Shown: positions 9,201-16,812, counted from the stretch's first letter. The stretch: DNA of 64,000 nucleotides from Geomonas silvestris (GCF_014193515.1 NZ_BLXX01000009.1:1-64000), one strand, 5' to 3'. A program made the numbers and translations. Notes: generated by a model from the sequence alone, not told the origin.

Positions 9201-10112
9201 CTAAGCGGCCTCGCCGGCCCGCTTCCATCGACGGTGCACCCAGTACCACTGGGTGGGGTGGGCCGCCACGAAATCTTCGAGGTAGCGCGACAGGGCCTGG
9301 ATCTCTTCCCTGATCCCTTCCTCGCTCAGGTCCAAGCCGAACTGGTGTTCGGGAAGAAAGGTGATCACGTGCCGCTCACCTTCCCGGTGGATAAAGACGG
9401 GAACCAGCGCGGCTCCGCTTTTGCGGGCGATCTGCACCGGGGCCTTCGAGGCCCAGGCCTTGCGCCCCATGACATCGATGAGGACGCCGTCTTCGGGAGA
9501 GGCCGCCTGGTCGGCGAGCAGCCCCACGAAATGCCCCTGCTTCAGTACGGTCAGCATCGCCCTGAGAGCACCCCTCTTGTAGATGACCCGGCTCTTGTAG
9601 TGCATGCGCATCCGTTCGATCATGCGGTTCAGATACGGGTTCTTCTGCCGCCTGGCAATAACGGCCCCGTCGCCATGGAAGCGGCTGAGGGCCAGCGCCA
9701 TCAGCTCCCAGTTGCCGCAGTGACCGCTCAGGCAAATTACCCCCTTCCCTTTGTCCCTGGCGGCCTCGAAGTGCTCGCTTCCGCGCATTACCACGTTGGC
9801 GACCACCTCTTCCCCCACGTCGTGGTAGAGCCGGCAGACCTCTATAAGGGACCGCCCCATATTGTCGAAGGTCCCCTGGACCAGTTCCTGGACATCCCCG
9901 CAGCAGGGAGCCCAAAGCGGATGGCGCTCCAGAAAGGGGAGGGCGCGGTTTATGTTGTCGAGCGCGATCATGCGGCGCGCGGCGAGGAGGCGGCAGATGG
10001 CAAAACCGACGGTGGCGCCGCAGCGCTCCAGGAAGACGGCAGGCATCAGCGCGGCGCCCAGGGTGAGGCCATAAAATGCGACGGCTTGAGCCGCCCAGAA
10101 GATTCGCTTCAT
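9201..10112 (-). CDS. LpxL/HtrB-type lysophospholipid acyltransferase
   Basis: 303-residue inner-membrane acyltransferase with one N-terminal membrane segment (about residues 7-27) and the HX4E catalytic motif in GHCGNWE (H131, E136). The family (LpxL/LpxM/HtrB) transfers a secondary acyl chain to a lipid A precursor; which position or acyl donor is used cannot be told. A Q-W-Y-W-V-H-R-R-W block near the C-terminus is typical of the family. The start at 10112 (MKRIFWAA) is supported by a GAGAGAGGCGG leader; the 15 residues upstream look spurious. Confidence 0.85.
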   Translation of the reverse strand: MKRIFWAAQAVAFYGLTLGAALMPAVFLERCGATVGFAICRLLAARRMIALDNINRALPFLERHPLWAPCCGDVQELVQGTFDNMGRSLIEVCRLYHDVGEEVVANVVMRGSEHFEAARDKGKGVICLSGHCGNWELMALALSRFHGDGAVIARRQKNPYLNRMIERMRMHYKSRVIYKRGALRAMLTVLKQGHFVGLLADQAASPEDGVLIDVMGRKAWASKAPVQIARKSGAALVPVFIHREGERHVITFLPEHQFGLDLSEEGIREEIQALSRYLEDFVAAHPTQWYWVHRRWKRAGEAA

Positions 10113-10377
10113 ATCCGCCTCTCTCTCAGGCCTTTCGGCACGCTGAGCTGTAAGCATCCCCGGTAGTTCACCCGATAAACCGTCGATCCATAATGCAGGT
10201 GTATAAATGTAATAGCAATAATATTATTTGTACGGGCGGGAGACTCTGTATTTTGAACGAACAAATTGATTCAAGTCGCCGGTAATATTCAATTTGATCC
10301 AGGAGCGAATCCTTTTTTAAAGGATCGAAAAGCTCATGTCTCCAGATATTTACAGTTTATTCGTGATGTCAATAACC

Positions 10378-10406
10378 TTGCGCTGCCGCTTCAAAGCTGA
10401 TAATGT
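10378..10406 (+). promoter_or_regulatory. Candidate promoter and AT-rich leader of the cold-shock gene
   Basis: TTGCGC and TAATGT with 17-base spacing, 58 bases upstream of the cold-shock ATG. The 351-base gap 10113-10463 is AT-rich with no gene; its tail forms the leader. No classical cold box was recognised. Confidence 0.4.
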
Positions 10407-10463
10407 TGATTAAATTCTAAAATGTTTCGGATTAAAACAGAAAATATGGGAGACAGAAAGCAC

Positions 10464-10664
10464 ATGGCAAACGGAAGAGTTAAATGGTTTAACGACAGTA
10501 AGGGGTTTGGCTTTCTCGAGCAGGAAAATGGCGAGGACGTTTTTTGCCACTTTTCCGCGATCAGTGGCGACGGCTTTAAATCACTGGTCGAGGGGGATGA
10601 CGTCACCTTCGATGTGACCAAAGGGCCGAAAGGTCTGCAGGCTACCAACGTGAAAAAGCTCTAG
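10464..10664 (+). CDS. Cold-shock domain protein (CspA family)
   Basis: 66-residue single cold-shock domain, the usual length. RNP1 is KGFGFLEQ and RNP2 is DVFCHFSA (canonical VFVHF, so a Cys replaces Val). It binds single-stranded RNA/DNA and melts RNA structure. The start [10 protein letters not shown] is chosen because all homologues begin here; GGGAGAC lies upstream. The gene is monocistronic with its own terminator. Confidence 0.93.
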   Translation: MANGRVKWFNDSKGFGFLEQENGEDVFCHFSAISGDGFKSLVEGDDVTFDVTKGPKGLQATNVKKL

Positions 10665-10723
10665 AAACCACCCAGCGCCAAAAACGGCGCGATCTGCAGC
10701 CGTCCCATCACCGTTGCAACGGG

Positions 10724-10759
10724 CCGAGGCCCCTGAAGTTCGTCAGGGGCCTCGTTTAT
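10724..10759 (+). terminator. Intrinsic terminator of the cold-shock gene
   Basis: Stem CGAGGCCCCTGA with CAGGGGCCTCG about a GTTCG-type loop, followed by TTTATTTT. Confidence 0.8.
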
Positions 10760-10807
10760 TTTCGCCTGCCGCCCATGTCCGGTGCCAAACCAGGTTAGGA
10801 GAGGAAA

Positions 10808-11062
10808 ATGTCCATCAAACGAGGTGACGTAGTAAGCCATTCCGAGGCAAATGCATGGGGCATAGGCAAGGTGGTTGAGGTGACTCCCCTCAAAGCGACC
10901 GTTCATTTCAACGACGGAATGATCCGGAAGATAGTCAACTCCCACTGGGAATGTCTTCTGCCGGCTCTGTCGTCGTTGTACCTCCCGGATTCCGGTGCCG
11001 GCCAGGAGGTCGCGGCAAAGACGCCCATCAAGGTGAAAAAGGTGAAAAAAGAGAAAAAGTAA
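10808..11062 (+). CDS. Small DUF3553-like protein with lysine-rich tail
   Basis: 84-residue cytoplasmic protein. The first 50 residues (GDVV, WGIGKVVEV, ATVHF) match the pattern of the DUF3553 beta-barrel family, which is of unknown function. The last 14 residues are a VKKVKKEKK-type lysine tail, suggesting nucleic-acid contact (inference). AGGAGAGG lies just before the ATG. It stands alone after the cold-shock terminator. The assignment to DUF3553 is from memory of the family pattern. Confidence 0.6.
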   Translation: MSIKRGDVVSHSEANAWGIGKVVEVTPLKATVHFNDGMIRKIVNSHWECLLPALSSLYLPDSGAGQEVAAKTPIKVKKVKKEKK

Positions 11063-11171
11063 ACGGCCCGCAGCTTCCGAAGGGGCAGAGCTTCCCTTTT
11101 GCAGGCCTTTTTCAGGCCGTTACCTTTGGTAAGACCCCTGTGGGAGGGGAGCCGGCAGCTCCAGGCGAAAG

Positions 11172-11206
11172 AAAAGGGCTTCCGAGAATGCCTCGGAAGC
11201 CCTTTT
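11172..11206. terminator. Orphan terminator hairpin
   Basis: Perfect 15-bp stem AAAAGGGCTTCCGAG/CTCGGAAGCCCTTTT with a 5-base loop. It is the duplicate of the hairpin at 17240-17270 that lies downstream of the OmpA-like lipoprotein gene, and here it follows only that gene's 3' remnant. Confidence 0.8.
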
Positions 11207-11228
11207 CTTGTCTAAGCCCGTTATCGCT

Positions 11229-11255
11229 CTAGTTGTCCCCGCTCGTTTGTGCCTT
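11229..11255 (-). pseudogene. 3'-end remnant of an OmpA-like lipoprotein gene
   Basis: The minus strand reads K-A-Q-T-S-G-D-N-stop. The intact OmpA-like gene at 17292 ends K-A-Q-T-S-G-E-N-stop. The following spacer and terminator also match those of the intact gene. Only these last codons survive, joined on the 5' side directly to the transposase remnant. Confidence 0.6.
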
Positions 11256-11270
11256 AGAACTTCTAAGGGG

Positions 11271-11440
11271 TCAGAGCTTGACATTGCCCTTATCTAAGGC
11301 TGTAGCGACTTCATTCACTAACGTAAATCGGGGTTGCTTTCTATGTCTTTCTTGAGCCTTGCGCTGACCTTGGAAACCCCTGAGTCACTGAGCCCGAAGT
11401 GTCTACCAATCTCTTGCGAGCTTGGCGCCTGATCGACCGT
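11271..11440 (-). pseudogene. C-terminal remnant of a REP-associated Y1 transposase, copy 2
   Basis: Minus-strand reading gives QEIGRHFGLSDSGVSKVSAR and LKKDIESNPDLR, a helix-turn-helix typical of the C-terminus of TnpA_REP proteins. Relative to the remnant at 5734-5887, four bases are missing after the DLR codons, which shifts the frame; beyond that both encode GNVKL. The gap 11063-11520 holds only this remnant, the OmpA-like fragment, a terminator and a GC-rich CCCTCTCCCGGTGGGAGA palindrome. Confidence 0.65.
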
Positions 11441-11520
11441 CTGTCTGGTGCGGCGCCCTCACCCCGACCCTCTCCCGGTGGGAGACGGAGAGCGTGCAAA
11501 AAAAGGATTAGACCCTCGTG

Positions 11521-11970
11521 TCACGACAGGTATTCGGCAACAATCGCCTCGCCCCGTTTTACCTGCTCCATAACTTTCTGACTTATGCTGCGATTATCAT
11601 CCCTGATGAGTTCGACCAGCCGCATGATGCGTTTGGCCTCGGATTGGCTATCGTACTTGGCACTCCATAAAATCATCTCGAAAAGCACGGGGATAAGATC
11701 CAGACCCTTCTCGGTCAGCCAATAGCTTTCCTTCCTGCCATCGGTTTCGTGCTCCTCGCGCCGGAGAATGCCTGTCTCAACCAGGTGATCCAGGCGCGAG
11801 GCCAAGATGTTGGTGGAGAATCCTTCTTCCGATCTGAGAAACTCCCCGTAGCTGTGCTTCCCTCGAAACACAATATCCCGAAGGATCAGCAGCGCCCATC
11901 GGTCTCCAAATGCCTCCAGCCCATAATTGACGGGGCAGTGCGATCGAAGGTTGTCCTTGGTTTTTTTCAT
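11521..11970 (-). CDS. HxlR-family transcriptional regulator
   Basis: 149-residue winged-helix regulator. The N-terminal cysteine context HCPVNYGLEAFGDRWALLILRD and the F-L-R-S-E-E-G-F-S-T-N-I-L-A-S-R-L recognition region are typical of the HxlR family, with a family-length C-terminal helix. The start at 11970 (MKKTKDN) fits homologues. It is divergent from two SRPBCC genes, and a perfect 12-bp inverted repeat in the 85-base spacer is the likely operator, so it probably controls itself and them. The signal is unknown. Confidence 0.85.
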   Translation of the reverse strand: MKKTKDNLRSHCPVNYGLEAFGDRWALLILRDIVFRGKHSYGEFLRSEEGFSTNILASRLDHLVETGILRREEHETDGRKESYWLTEKGLDLIPVLFEMILWSAKYDSQSEAKRIMRLVELIRDDNRSISQKVMEQVKRGEAIVAEYLS

Positions 11971-11986
11971 AGCCCCATGGTAGATA

Positions 11987-12013
11987 TTTTCACTTGCAAA
12001 ATGCAAGTGAAAA
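11987..12013. promoter_or_regulatory. Putative HxlR operator
   Basis: Perfect inverted repeat TTTTCACTTGCA-AAA-TGCAAGTGAAAA in the divergent spacer between the HxlR gene (start 11970) and the SRPBCC gene (start 12056). Confidence 0.7.
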
Positions 12014-12055
12014 GCGCACCGTTTGAATCAGGGCACACAACAGGAGGTAATGATC

Positions 12056-12514
12056 ATGGTAGACATCGTACATCGAATCGGGATCAAGTCCCCCGCAGCT
12101 CAGGTATATAAGGCACTGACATCCCTGGAAGGACTAAGAAGCTGGTGGACCGAGGAAGTCCTTGGAGAAACGCAGATCGGAGGGAAGATCGAATTTCGTT
12201 TCTGCGCCCAAACGGGCGAGCTCATAGGGAGCATGGTTATGGAAGTGCAAGAGCTCAACGACAGCAAGGGTGTGCGCTGGCGCTGCGAAGCGGGGCCGGA
12301 GGAATGGGTGGGGACCGAGATCACCTTCCAGCTGTCTGAGCAGGATAACCAGACCATCGTACTTTTCGGGCACAGAAACTGGCGCGAGGCGGTTGAGGCT
12401 ACCTATCATTGCAGTATGAAGTGGGCCACCTTCCTTTTGAGCCTCCGCGAGTACCTGGAAACGGGCAAGGGGAAGCCTTCACCACGCGATCTTAAGATCG
12501 ACAACTGGAATTAG
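12056..12514 (+). CDS. SRPBCC (AHSA1/START-like) ligand-binding protein
   Basis: 152-residue single-domain protein with the helix-grip fold pattern: MVDIVHRIGIKSPAAQVYKAL, the central SWWTEEV and the C-terminal helix before YLET. SRPBCC proteins bind hydrophobic ligands; no catalytic function can be assigned. The start at 12056 is selected because AGGAGG lies eight bases upstream; the in-frame ATG at 12050 is too close to it. It is followed after 44 bases by a second SRPBCC gene in the same direction, probably co-transcribed under the HxlR operator. Confidence 0.8.
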   Translation: MVDIVHRIGIKSPAAQVYKALTSLEGLRSWWTEEVLGETQIGGKIEFRFCAQTGELIGSMVMEVQELNDSKGVRWRCEAGPEEWVGTEITFQLSEQDNQTIVLFGHRNWREAVEATYHCSMKWATFLLSLREYLETGKGKPSPRDLKIDNWN

Positions 12515-12558
12515 AGCGATATCGAACGTTTTGCAGCTTGAGGATCCAGGAGGAAGCC

Positions 12559-13002
12559 ATGAAAGATCAAAGCTATTCCCTATCCTTTTTGGTCAATAAA
12601 AGTCCCCAGGAAGTCTTCGCCGCCGTCAACAGGGTTCGGGACTGGTGGTCGGGAGACATCGCAGGCGGTACCGACCAACCCGGCGACATCTTCACCTACA
12701 GCGTCCCGGGCATCCATTATTCCGAGCAGACCATCACCGAACTGATTCCCGGCAAGAAGGTGGTGTGGCACGTGTCAGATGCCAACCTTACCTTCGTCAA
12801 ACATAAAAGCGAGTGGCAGGGAACGGACATCATCTTTGACATCGCCCCAAAAGGGGACCAGACGGAACTTCGTTTCACCCATCGTGGTTTGGTTCCGGAT
12901 TTCGAGTGCCACGAAGCCTGTTCCAACGCATGGGGGTTGCTGGTGGGCGGCAACCTGCTCCGGTTAATCACCACAGGGGAGCCTCAGCCAAGCCCCTGGT
13001 AG
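12559..13002 (+). CDS. Second SRPBCC (AHSA1-like) protein
   Basis: 147-residue helix-grip protein: SYSLSFLVNKSPQEVFAAV at the N-terminus, VRDWWSGDI, and a central beta sheet with ELRFTHRGLVP. It is related in fold, but not closely, to its upstream neighbour. AGGAGG seven bases before the ATG at 12559 fixes the start. It probably forms an operon with the preceding gene and ends at a terminator that duplicates the one behind the DEAD-box gene. Ligand unknown. Confidence 0.8.
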   Translation: MKDQSYSLSFLVNKSPQEVFAAVNRVRDWWSGDIAGGTDQPGDIFTYSVPGIHYSEQTITELIPGKKVVWHVSDANLTFVKHKSEWQGTDIIFDIAPKGDQTELRFTHRGLVPDFECHEACSNAWGLLVGGNLLRLITTGEPQPSPW

Positions 13003-13062
13003 GGGCAGGCCAACCAGAACCCGAGGACTTGCTCTCTGATTCCGCCACCCGTCAGGACGAAT

Positions 13063-13093
13063 AAAGCCCGAAGCCATTACGGCTCCGGGCTTT
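13063..13093 (+). terminator. Terminator, degenerate copy of 8766-8796
   Basis: AAAGCCCGAAGCC/GGCTCCGGGCTTT with one mismatch. The downstream flank TGATGTAACTAGGCCAGGG matches TGATGTAGCTTGACCAGGG after the first copy, so terminator and flank were duplicated together. Confidence 0.7.
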
Positions 13094-13177
13094 CTCGTTC
13101 CTTGGTGATGTAACTAGGCCAGGGATATCGCTCGGGCCGGTTAACCATTTCTGCACGGTTTTGTCTTGGAGGAACTC

Positions 13178-13225
13178 AGGGGTCAAAGCTCCACATTTGA
13201 CATGTGGAATACGGAGCTTTGACCC
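13178..13225. repeat. REP-like palindrome
   Basis: Arms GGGTCAAAGCTCC and GGAGCTTTGACCC are perfect over 13 bp and enclose a second inverted repeat CCACA/TGTGG. The outer arm is the GGGGTCAGAGCTT sequence found at the ends of both transposase remnants. No transposase lies beside it. The remainder of the 432-base gap 13003-13434 holds only the terminator above. Confidence 0.65.
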
Positions 13226-13434
13226 TTTGCGTTTTCAGATGCCAACTTCTCTCCGTTTCCTGGTGCGTCTGTATCTCTGGAGCACAACTGTCCCCTCCTG
13301 GTACACACCATGCCACATCCCCCCCTGCTAACCTGCTTATTTTGTGTAGGGAGCGCATTGGCATGGCATCTGCTCCCTATAACGGTGATGCAGGAACTGT
13401 TGTCCCTTATGGGTACACTTTAGGAGGGAATTTG

Positions 13435-13863
13435 ATGGCAAAGCAAAAGTGGGATTCGAGATACTCTACCGGAATAGAGCGGATTGACCACGATCATAGA
13501 GAGTTATTGGCCCTGATCGACCGGATTCACGACATGTTCGTACAGGGACGCTATGGCAAAAGCGATTATCTGGGCGTGCTCGAATCTTTGTCTGACTATG
13601 TGGCAGGGCATTTCGCCTTCGAGGAAAAATGGATGGCCGAACACAACTATCCGGGACTCTCCGAACACAGGCTCGATCACGAGCGGTTTTCCAGGGAGGT
13701 TTCCAAGGCAGTCGACAGTTTCAAAAACGGCGTGGGAGGCCTTACCCTTACCCTGCTCACGTTCCTGAAGGTCTGGTTGATATCGCACATCACGGTGCTT
13801 GATGCCGATCTCGGCAGGTTCGACCGCGAGAGATGTGGGCATGCCAGTGTGATCGGGTTTTAG
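13435..13863 (+). CDS. Bacteriohemerythrin
   Basis: 142-residue single-domain hemerythrin with all seven diiron ligands visible: H21, H59, E63, H78, H82, H118 and D123. It binds oxygen (or nitric oxide) reversibly at a non-haem diiron site and may protect or sense oxygen in an anaerobe. The start at 13435 (MAKQKWDSRY) has AGGAGGG seven bases upstream; the longer frame from 13204 has no support. The last codons of this gene are duplicated at 15689-15715. Confidence 0.92.
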   Translation: MAKQKWDSRYSTGIERIDHDHRELLALIDRIHDMFVQGRYGKSDYLGVLESLSDYVAGHFAFEEKWMAEHNYPGLSEHRLDHERFSREVSKAVDSFKNGVGGLTLTLLTFLKVWLISHITVLDADLGRFDRERCGHASVIGF

Positions 13864-13931
13864 GGGCTGGAGCAAACACTGGTGCCAGCTTGCACTCTAG
13901 CAGCTTTAGGAACTCATAGGGTGGCGCTAAG

Positions 13932-14009
13932 ATGCGTTTTGGGCTGGGTCTCTTGCCGGTCGCCGCTATAGTCTCAGTCCTCGCTTCTGGTGTTGGGCCT
14001 GCGGTGTAA
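13932..14009 (+). pseudogene. 5' remnant of a small membrane protein gene
   Basis: A 25-codon frame beginning MRFGLGLLPVAAIVSVLA. Its DNA, including the leader CATAGGGTGGCGCTAAG, aligns with the start of the small membrane protein gene at 5995 (CATAAGGGGGCGCTAGT). The frame then closes with TAA, so only the first membrane segment is retained. It may be a decayed duplicate. Confidence 0.45.
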
Positions 14010-14026
14010 CGGGTGGCCCGTCCGAC

Positions 14027-14191
14027 TCAGTCTCGTGTGCGAGTGCGTGTTACCCCGGTCAAGATCGCAACCCCGATGAGAATGACCGTGACGATCAGCA
14101 CATGCTCCGTGCTCACCCCGGCGCTTACCAGAGCCCACGCCGTACCGCCGATGACGAAGGCGAAACCTATGAGATAGATGATCAAGGACAT
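14027..14191 (-). CDS. Small membrane protein, 54 aa
   Basis: A short open frame beginning MSLIIYLIGFAFVIGGTAWA, followed by a second hydrophobic segment VLIVTVILIGVAIL and ending in an arginine/threonine tail TRTRTRD. AGGGGG lies eight bases upstream of the ATG. Two clean membrane helices plus a positive tail argue for a real small inner-membrane protein. No function is known. It is convergent with the remnant at 13932. Confidence 0.6.
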   Translation of the reverse strand: MSLIIYLIGFAFVIGGTAWALVSAGVSTEHVLIVTVILIGVAILTGVTRTRTRD

Positions 14192-14456
14192 CTTCGCTGC
14201 CCCCTGGCCTTACTCGGTAGTTGGTGTTTCACTATGTCAGTATAGGGCAACCACGCCGCTTACGTCACGAAGAGCTTCCCTTTTTCAACACATCAAACCA
14301 AGCTGTCCCAAAGACCTCTTTGCCGGGGCTTCTCTGTACAGAGTACCCTGGGGGCAAAGCTCCATATTTTACCTCCAACTATTACCATTCTAACCGGTAC
14401 CGTTTATCGCCCAAGGGAAACGCAGTCCGGTACGGGGCGGAAGAGTAGTCACCTAA

Positions 14457-14898
14457 GCCAGCAAACCAGCCCGGTGCGCAGGATAAGCAATGCTGCGCAT
14501 CGCAAAGGTGATCCGGTCTGCAGCATAAGCAGCACGATGTGGCGCACTGCTAATTCGATGCTCCGGATAAGCAATCGGCTGCGCAGGATAACCAGCCTGT
14601 TAGGCAGGATAAGTAGTCCGGTACGCCGGAAAAGCAGCCTTGATGGGAGGAAAAGCAGACTGGTGTACAGGAGAAGCAATCCGGCAGGCAGGATAAGCAG
14701 TCAGGTAGGCAGGATAAGCAGTCGGGCGTGCAGGAAAAGCAGTCGGACGCGCAGGATAAGTAGTCAGGCGTGCAGGATAACCAGCCCGGTGCACAAGATA
14801 GGCAGTGAGGTACGCGGGATAACCAGTCGGGTACGGAGCATTACTCATCCGCTGCAGCGGAAAAGTAATCCGGTGCGGGATCATGGAAATCCGCTGCA
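14457..14898. repeat. 21-bp minisatellite, about 21 imperfect copies
   Basis: Head-to-tail units near GCAGGATAAGCAGTCGGGTGC with substitutions but almost no length change. Because 21 is a multiple of three, long repetitive frames appear on both strands; none has a convincing ribosome site and they are treated as by-products. The rest of the gap 14192-15050 shows no gene. Confidence 0.85.
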
Positions 14899-15050
14899 TA
14901 GGTGTGGGAAACTCGCTCGTAACCGGTTCTTTGAGAGGGATTCGGGGAGAGATACCGCGGGAAGAGATGGCAGGGGTTGCCAGGACGGTAACCCCTTGAG
15001 GTGGAAACTGTTTGCTACCGGCTGGGAGCCGGCCGCTTTGGCAGGAGCGT

Positions 15051-15485
15051 TCAGGTGTTGTCCGTGTAATGTTCGGCAACGGTTGCCTCGGCTGCGGCGT
15101 GCGCGATTTTTTTCCTGGTATTACCCCTGCGCTCCTTGGCCAGATCAAAGCCGCAGTAAATAAGTATCTCGGGGTTCCGCACGCTCTCGGCCTCGAGGTC
15201 AGCGACCATTTCATCCAGATAGGCTATCAACTGCTGCTGCAGAATCTCGCGCTCGCTGATGTCCAGGACACTCCCATAGTTTGCCTTATGATACACGCCA
15301 TCGTATTTCGCCCCTACCTCAAGGAAGGTCGCCAGCAGGTTCGGGTTGGCCCCCCAGGTCGACGCAGGGATCTTCGGGTTGTCGGTAAGGGCCCTTACGA
15401 TCTTCAGAACGAATGCGTGGAACTTACCCGGCCCCATATGCCGGTAGTTCCGCAGGATCCTGATCAGCACGTTGGTCACGGTCAT
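15051..15485 (-). CDS. Conserved hypothetical protein, 144 aa
   Basis: Soluble helical protein with no signal peptide. The layout (V-R-A-L-T-D-N-P near residue 35, several helices, then I-Y-C-G-F-D-L near residue 112) recalls a family of small Geobacter proteins of unknown role whose members end in a conserved S-G-F-D type segment. This resemblance is from memory and weak. AGGAGGTACC lies just upstream of the ATG at 15485, which supports the start. It stands alone between the minisatellite and the second ybiI copy. Confidence 0.6.
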   Translation of the reverse strand: MTVTNVLIRILRNYRHMGPGKFHAFVLKIVRALTDNPKIPASTWGANPNLLATFLEVGAKYDGVYHKANYGSVLDISEREILQQQLIAYLDEMVADLEAESVRNPEILIYCGFDLAKERRGNTRKKIAHAAAEATVAEHYTDNT

Positions 15486-15688
15486 TGGTACCTCCTTGGT
15501 CTCGCCTGCCGCCCGCGCAGATGCGTTGGCTGTTTCGGTTGGCGTCTGTTAATTGACCACACAAGGATAGGCGCCCCCACCGAAAATGCAACGGCAAGGA
15601 TCACTTTTTTGGGGGGAGCAAAAGACGACGGGCAAACAGGCGGGGCTCAGCCATGGAGGTCGGAAAGCAGTGGACCCGGGTCCTGCCT

Positions 15689-15715
15689 GGGCATGCCAGG
15701 GCGATCGGGTTTTAG
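15689..15715 (+). pseudogene. 3'-end remnant of the hemerythrin gene
   Basis: Reads G-H-A-R-A-I-G-F-stop and continues TTTTAGGGGC, matching the end of the intact hemerythrin gene (G-H-A-S-V-I-G-F-stop, then TTTTAGGGGC). It is followed by the dispersed GGAACTTCTGAGGGGCAGAGCT repeat, which abuts the stop of the second ybiI gene. The remainder of 15486-15764 shows nothing. Confidence 0.55.
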
Positions 15716-15764
15716 GGGCAGGATGATTTCCGGCCGGTCCTTGGGAACTTCTGAGGGGCAGAGC

Positions 15765-16031
15765 TCACCTCAGCTGGCTGTCTTTGCTACCTCTCCGGTT
15801 GTAGAGGGCTTCCGCCTTCAGCCTTTTCTCGTGTTCCGATTGGCATTTCACGCAATAGCGGACACCCGGCAGCGCCTTGCGGCGCGCTTCGGGTATGGGA
15901 GCCTCGCACTCCTCGCAATGCGTCAGACTCTCCCCATGCGGTAACCGGCTCTTGGCCAACTCGACCGCGGAGTCTACCGTGGCATCTATCTGCTCCTGCA
16001 CTGCCTCGTCACGTGACCAACCAACTGCCAT
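15765..16031 (-). CDS. ybiI: YbiI-like DksA/TraR C4 zinc-finger protein, copy 2
   Basis: 88 residues, near-identical to the protein at 8884-9150, with only a handful of substitutions (for example D-P-V-P to A-P-I-P between the cysteine pairs). All four zinc cysteines and the NRRGSKDSQL ending are kept. The duplicated DNA extends into the leader (ATGACTCTTTCCTTTT on the plus strand) and then diverges, so the copy carries its ribosome site but not the upstream acyltransferase gene. Both copies look functional. Confidence 0.85.
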   Translation of the reverse strand: MAVGWSRDEAVQEQIDATVDSAVELAKSRLPHGESLTHCEECEAPIPEARRKALPGVRYCVKCQSEHEKRLKAEALYNRRGSKDSQLR

Positions 16032-16271
16032 GACTCTTTCCTTTTACCTGTAATTGTTGAGTGTGATACCTGACCAGTATACTCCCTTCTCGGTCAACTT
16101 AGCTGCGATTTCCCTGGAGGGGGACAGCGCTTGTCCTTGCCTAAATTGCTTGCTGACCTAACGCCTGTTTGGATGTTAACAGCGCATAGACGACTCCAAC
16201 TGATCCCGCTCACCGGTAGCTGGGAAGTCTGCCGTCTTCGCCGACGGCCATTTCTGCGCATATCCAGACAA

Positions 16272-16303
16272 AAAGAGGGCTCGCGGCGATGTGTCGCGAG
16301 CCC
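16272..16303 (-). terminator. Terminator of the ArsR-SRPBCC operon
   Basis: Stem GGGCTCGCG/CGCGAGCCC, read on the minus strand with TCTTTTTG after it. The 316-base gap 16032-16347 contains nothing else recognised. Confidence 0.75.
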
Positions 16304-16347
16304 TTTGCGCTCTGCTGCCTGGGCAGCAGCCTTCTCAATCAGGCGCC

Positions 16348-16812
16348 TTAGGCCTTCTCTCTGCAATCGACATGCTGCGCCAGGACCACCTGGCCGGTTT
16401 CCAACAGCGACTTGATGTTGGACAGAACCTGCGGCCATCCGCCGGAGACGGCTTCGATCAGTTTGGAGCCTTCCTTGTCCAGGCTGTGGGTAACGGTGAG
16501 CTTGACCGCGGAATCGGTCGGTTCGATGTCAAAGACGCACAGTGAGTACCCCTCCTCTTTCAACTCGGGATTCCATTCGTTGCGCCACCGGATCGCCAGA
16601 CGCTTGGGCGCAACGCTCTCGACGATCTCCCCGGCATCGGCGGTCTGGCCGTCGGCAAAGACCAACCTCCACGAAGAGCCTGCCCGCCAATCGCTCTCGC
16701 AATGGGTGCCGAACCAATACTGCTTCATGAACTCGACGTTGGTAAGGGCATCCCACAGCTTTTCCGGGGTGGTCTTGATGTAGATGGTGTAGATAAACTC
16801 GCTTTTACTCAT
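16348..16812 (-). CDS. SRPBCC (AHSA1-like) protein paired with ArsR
   Basis: 154-residue helix-grip protein: S-E-F-I-Y-T-I-Y-I-K-T-T-P-E-K-L-W-D-A-L at the N-terminus, the typical Y-W-F-G-T region, and a final helix near residues 120-140. Its ATG overlaps the end of the ArsR gene by eight bases (CATGAGTAA arrangement), so the two are translationally coupled. ArsR plus AHSA1-type pairs are common in bacteria; the ligand is unknown. The start at 16812 (MSKSEF) is set by this overlap and by GAGGATC upstream. Confidence 0.85.
   Translation of the reverse strand: MSKSEFIYTIYIKTTPEKLWDALTNVEFMKQYWFGTHCESDWRAGSSWRLVFADGQTADAGEIVESVAPKRLAIRWRNEWNPELKEEGYSLCVFDIEPTDSAVKLTVTHSLDKEGSKLIEAVSGGWPQVLSNIKSLLETGQVVLAQHVDCREKA

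Noticed and set aside
14457-14898. CRISPR array
   Set aside because: Repeats are head-to-tail without spacers of unique sequence, and no cas gene is nearby.
14474-15214. Repetitive open frames on both strands through the 21-bp repeat (RRISS and YPARPTA types)
   Set aside because: Any period divisible by three keeps frames open; no ribosome site and no conserved flank.
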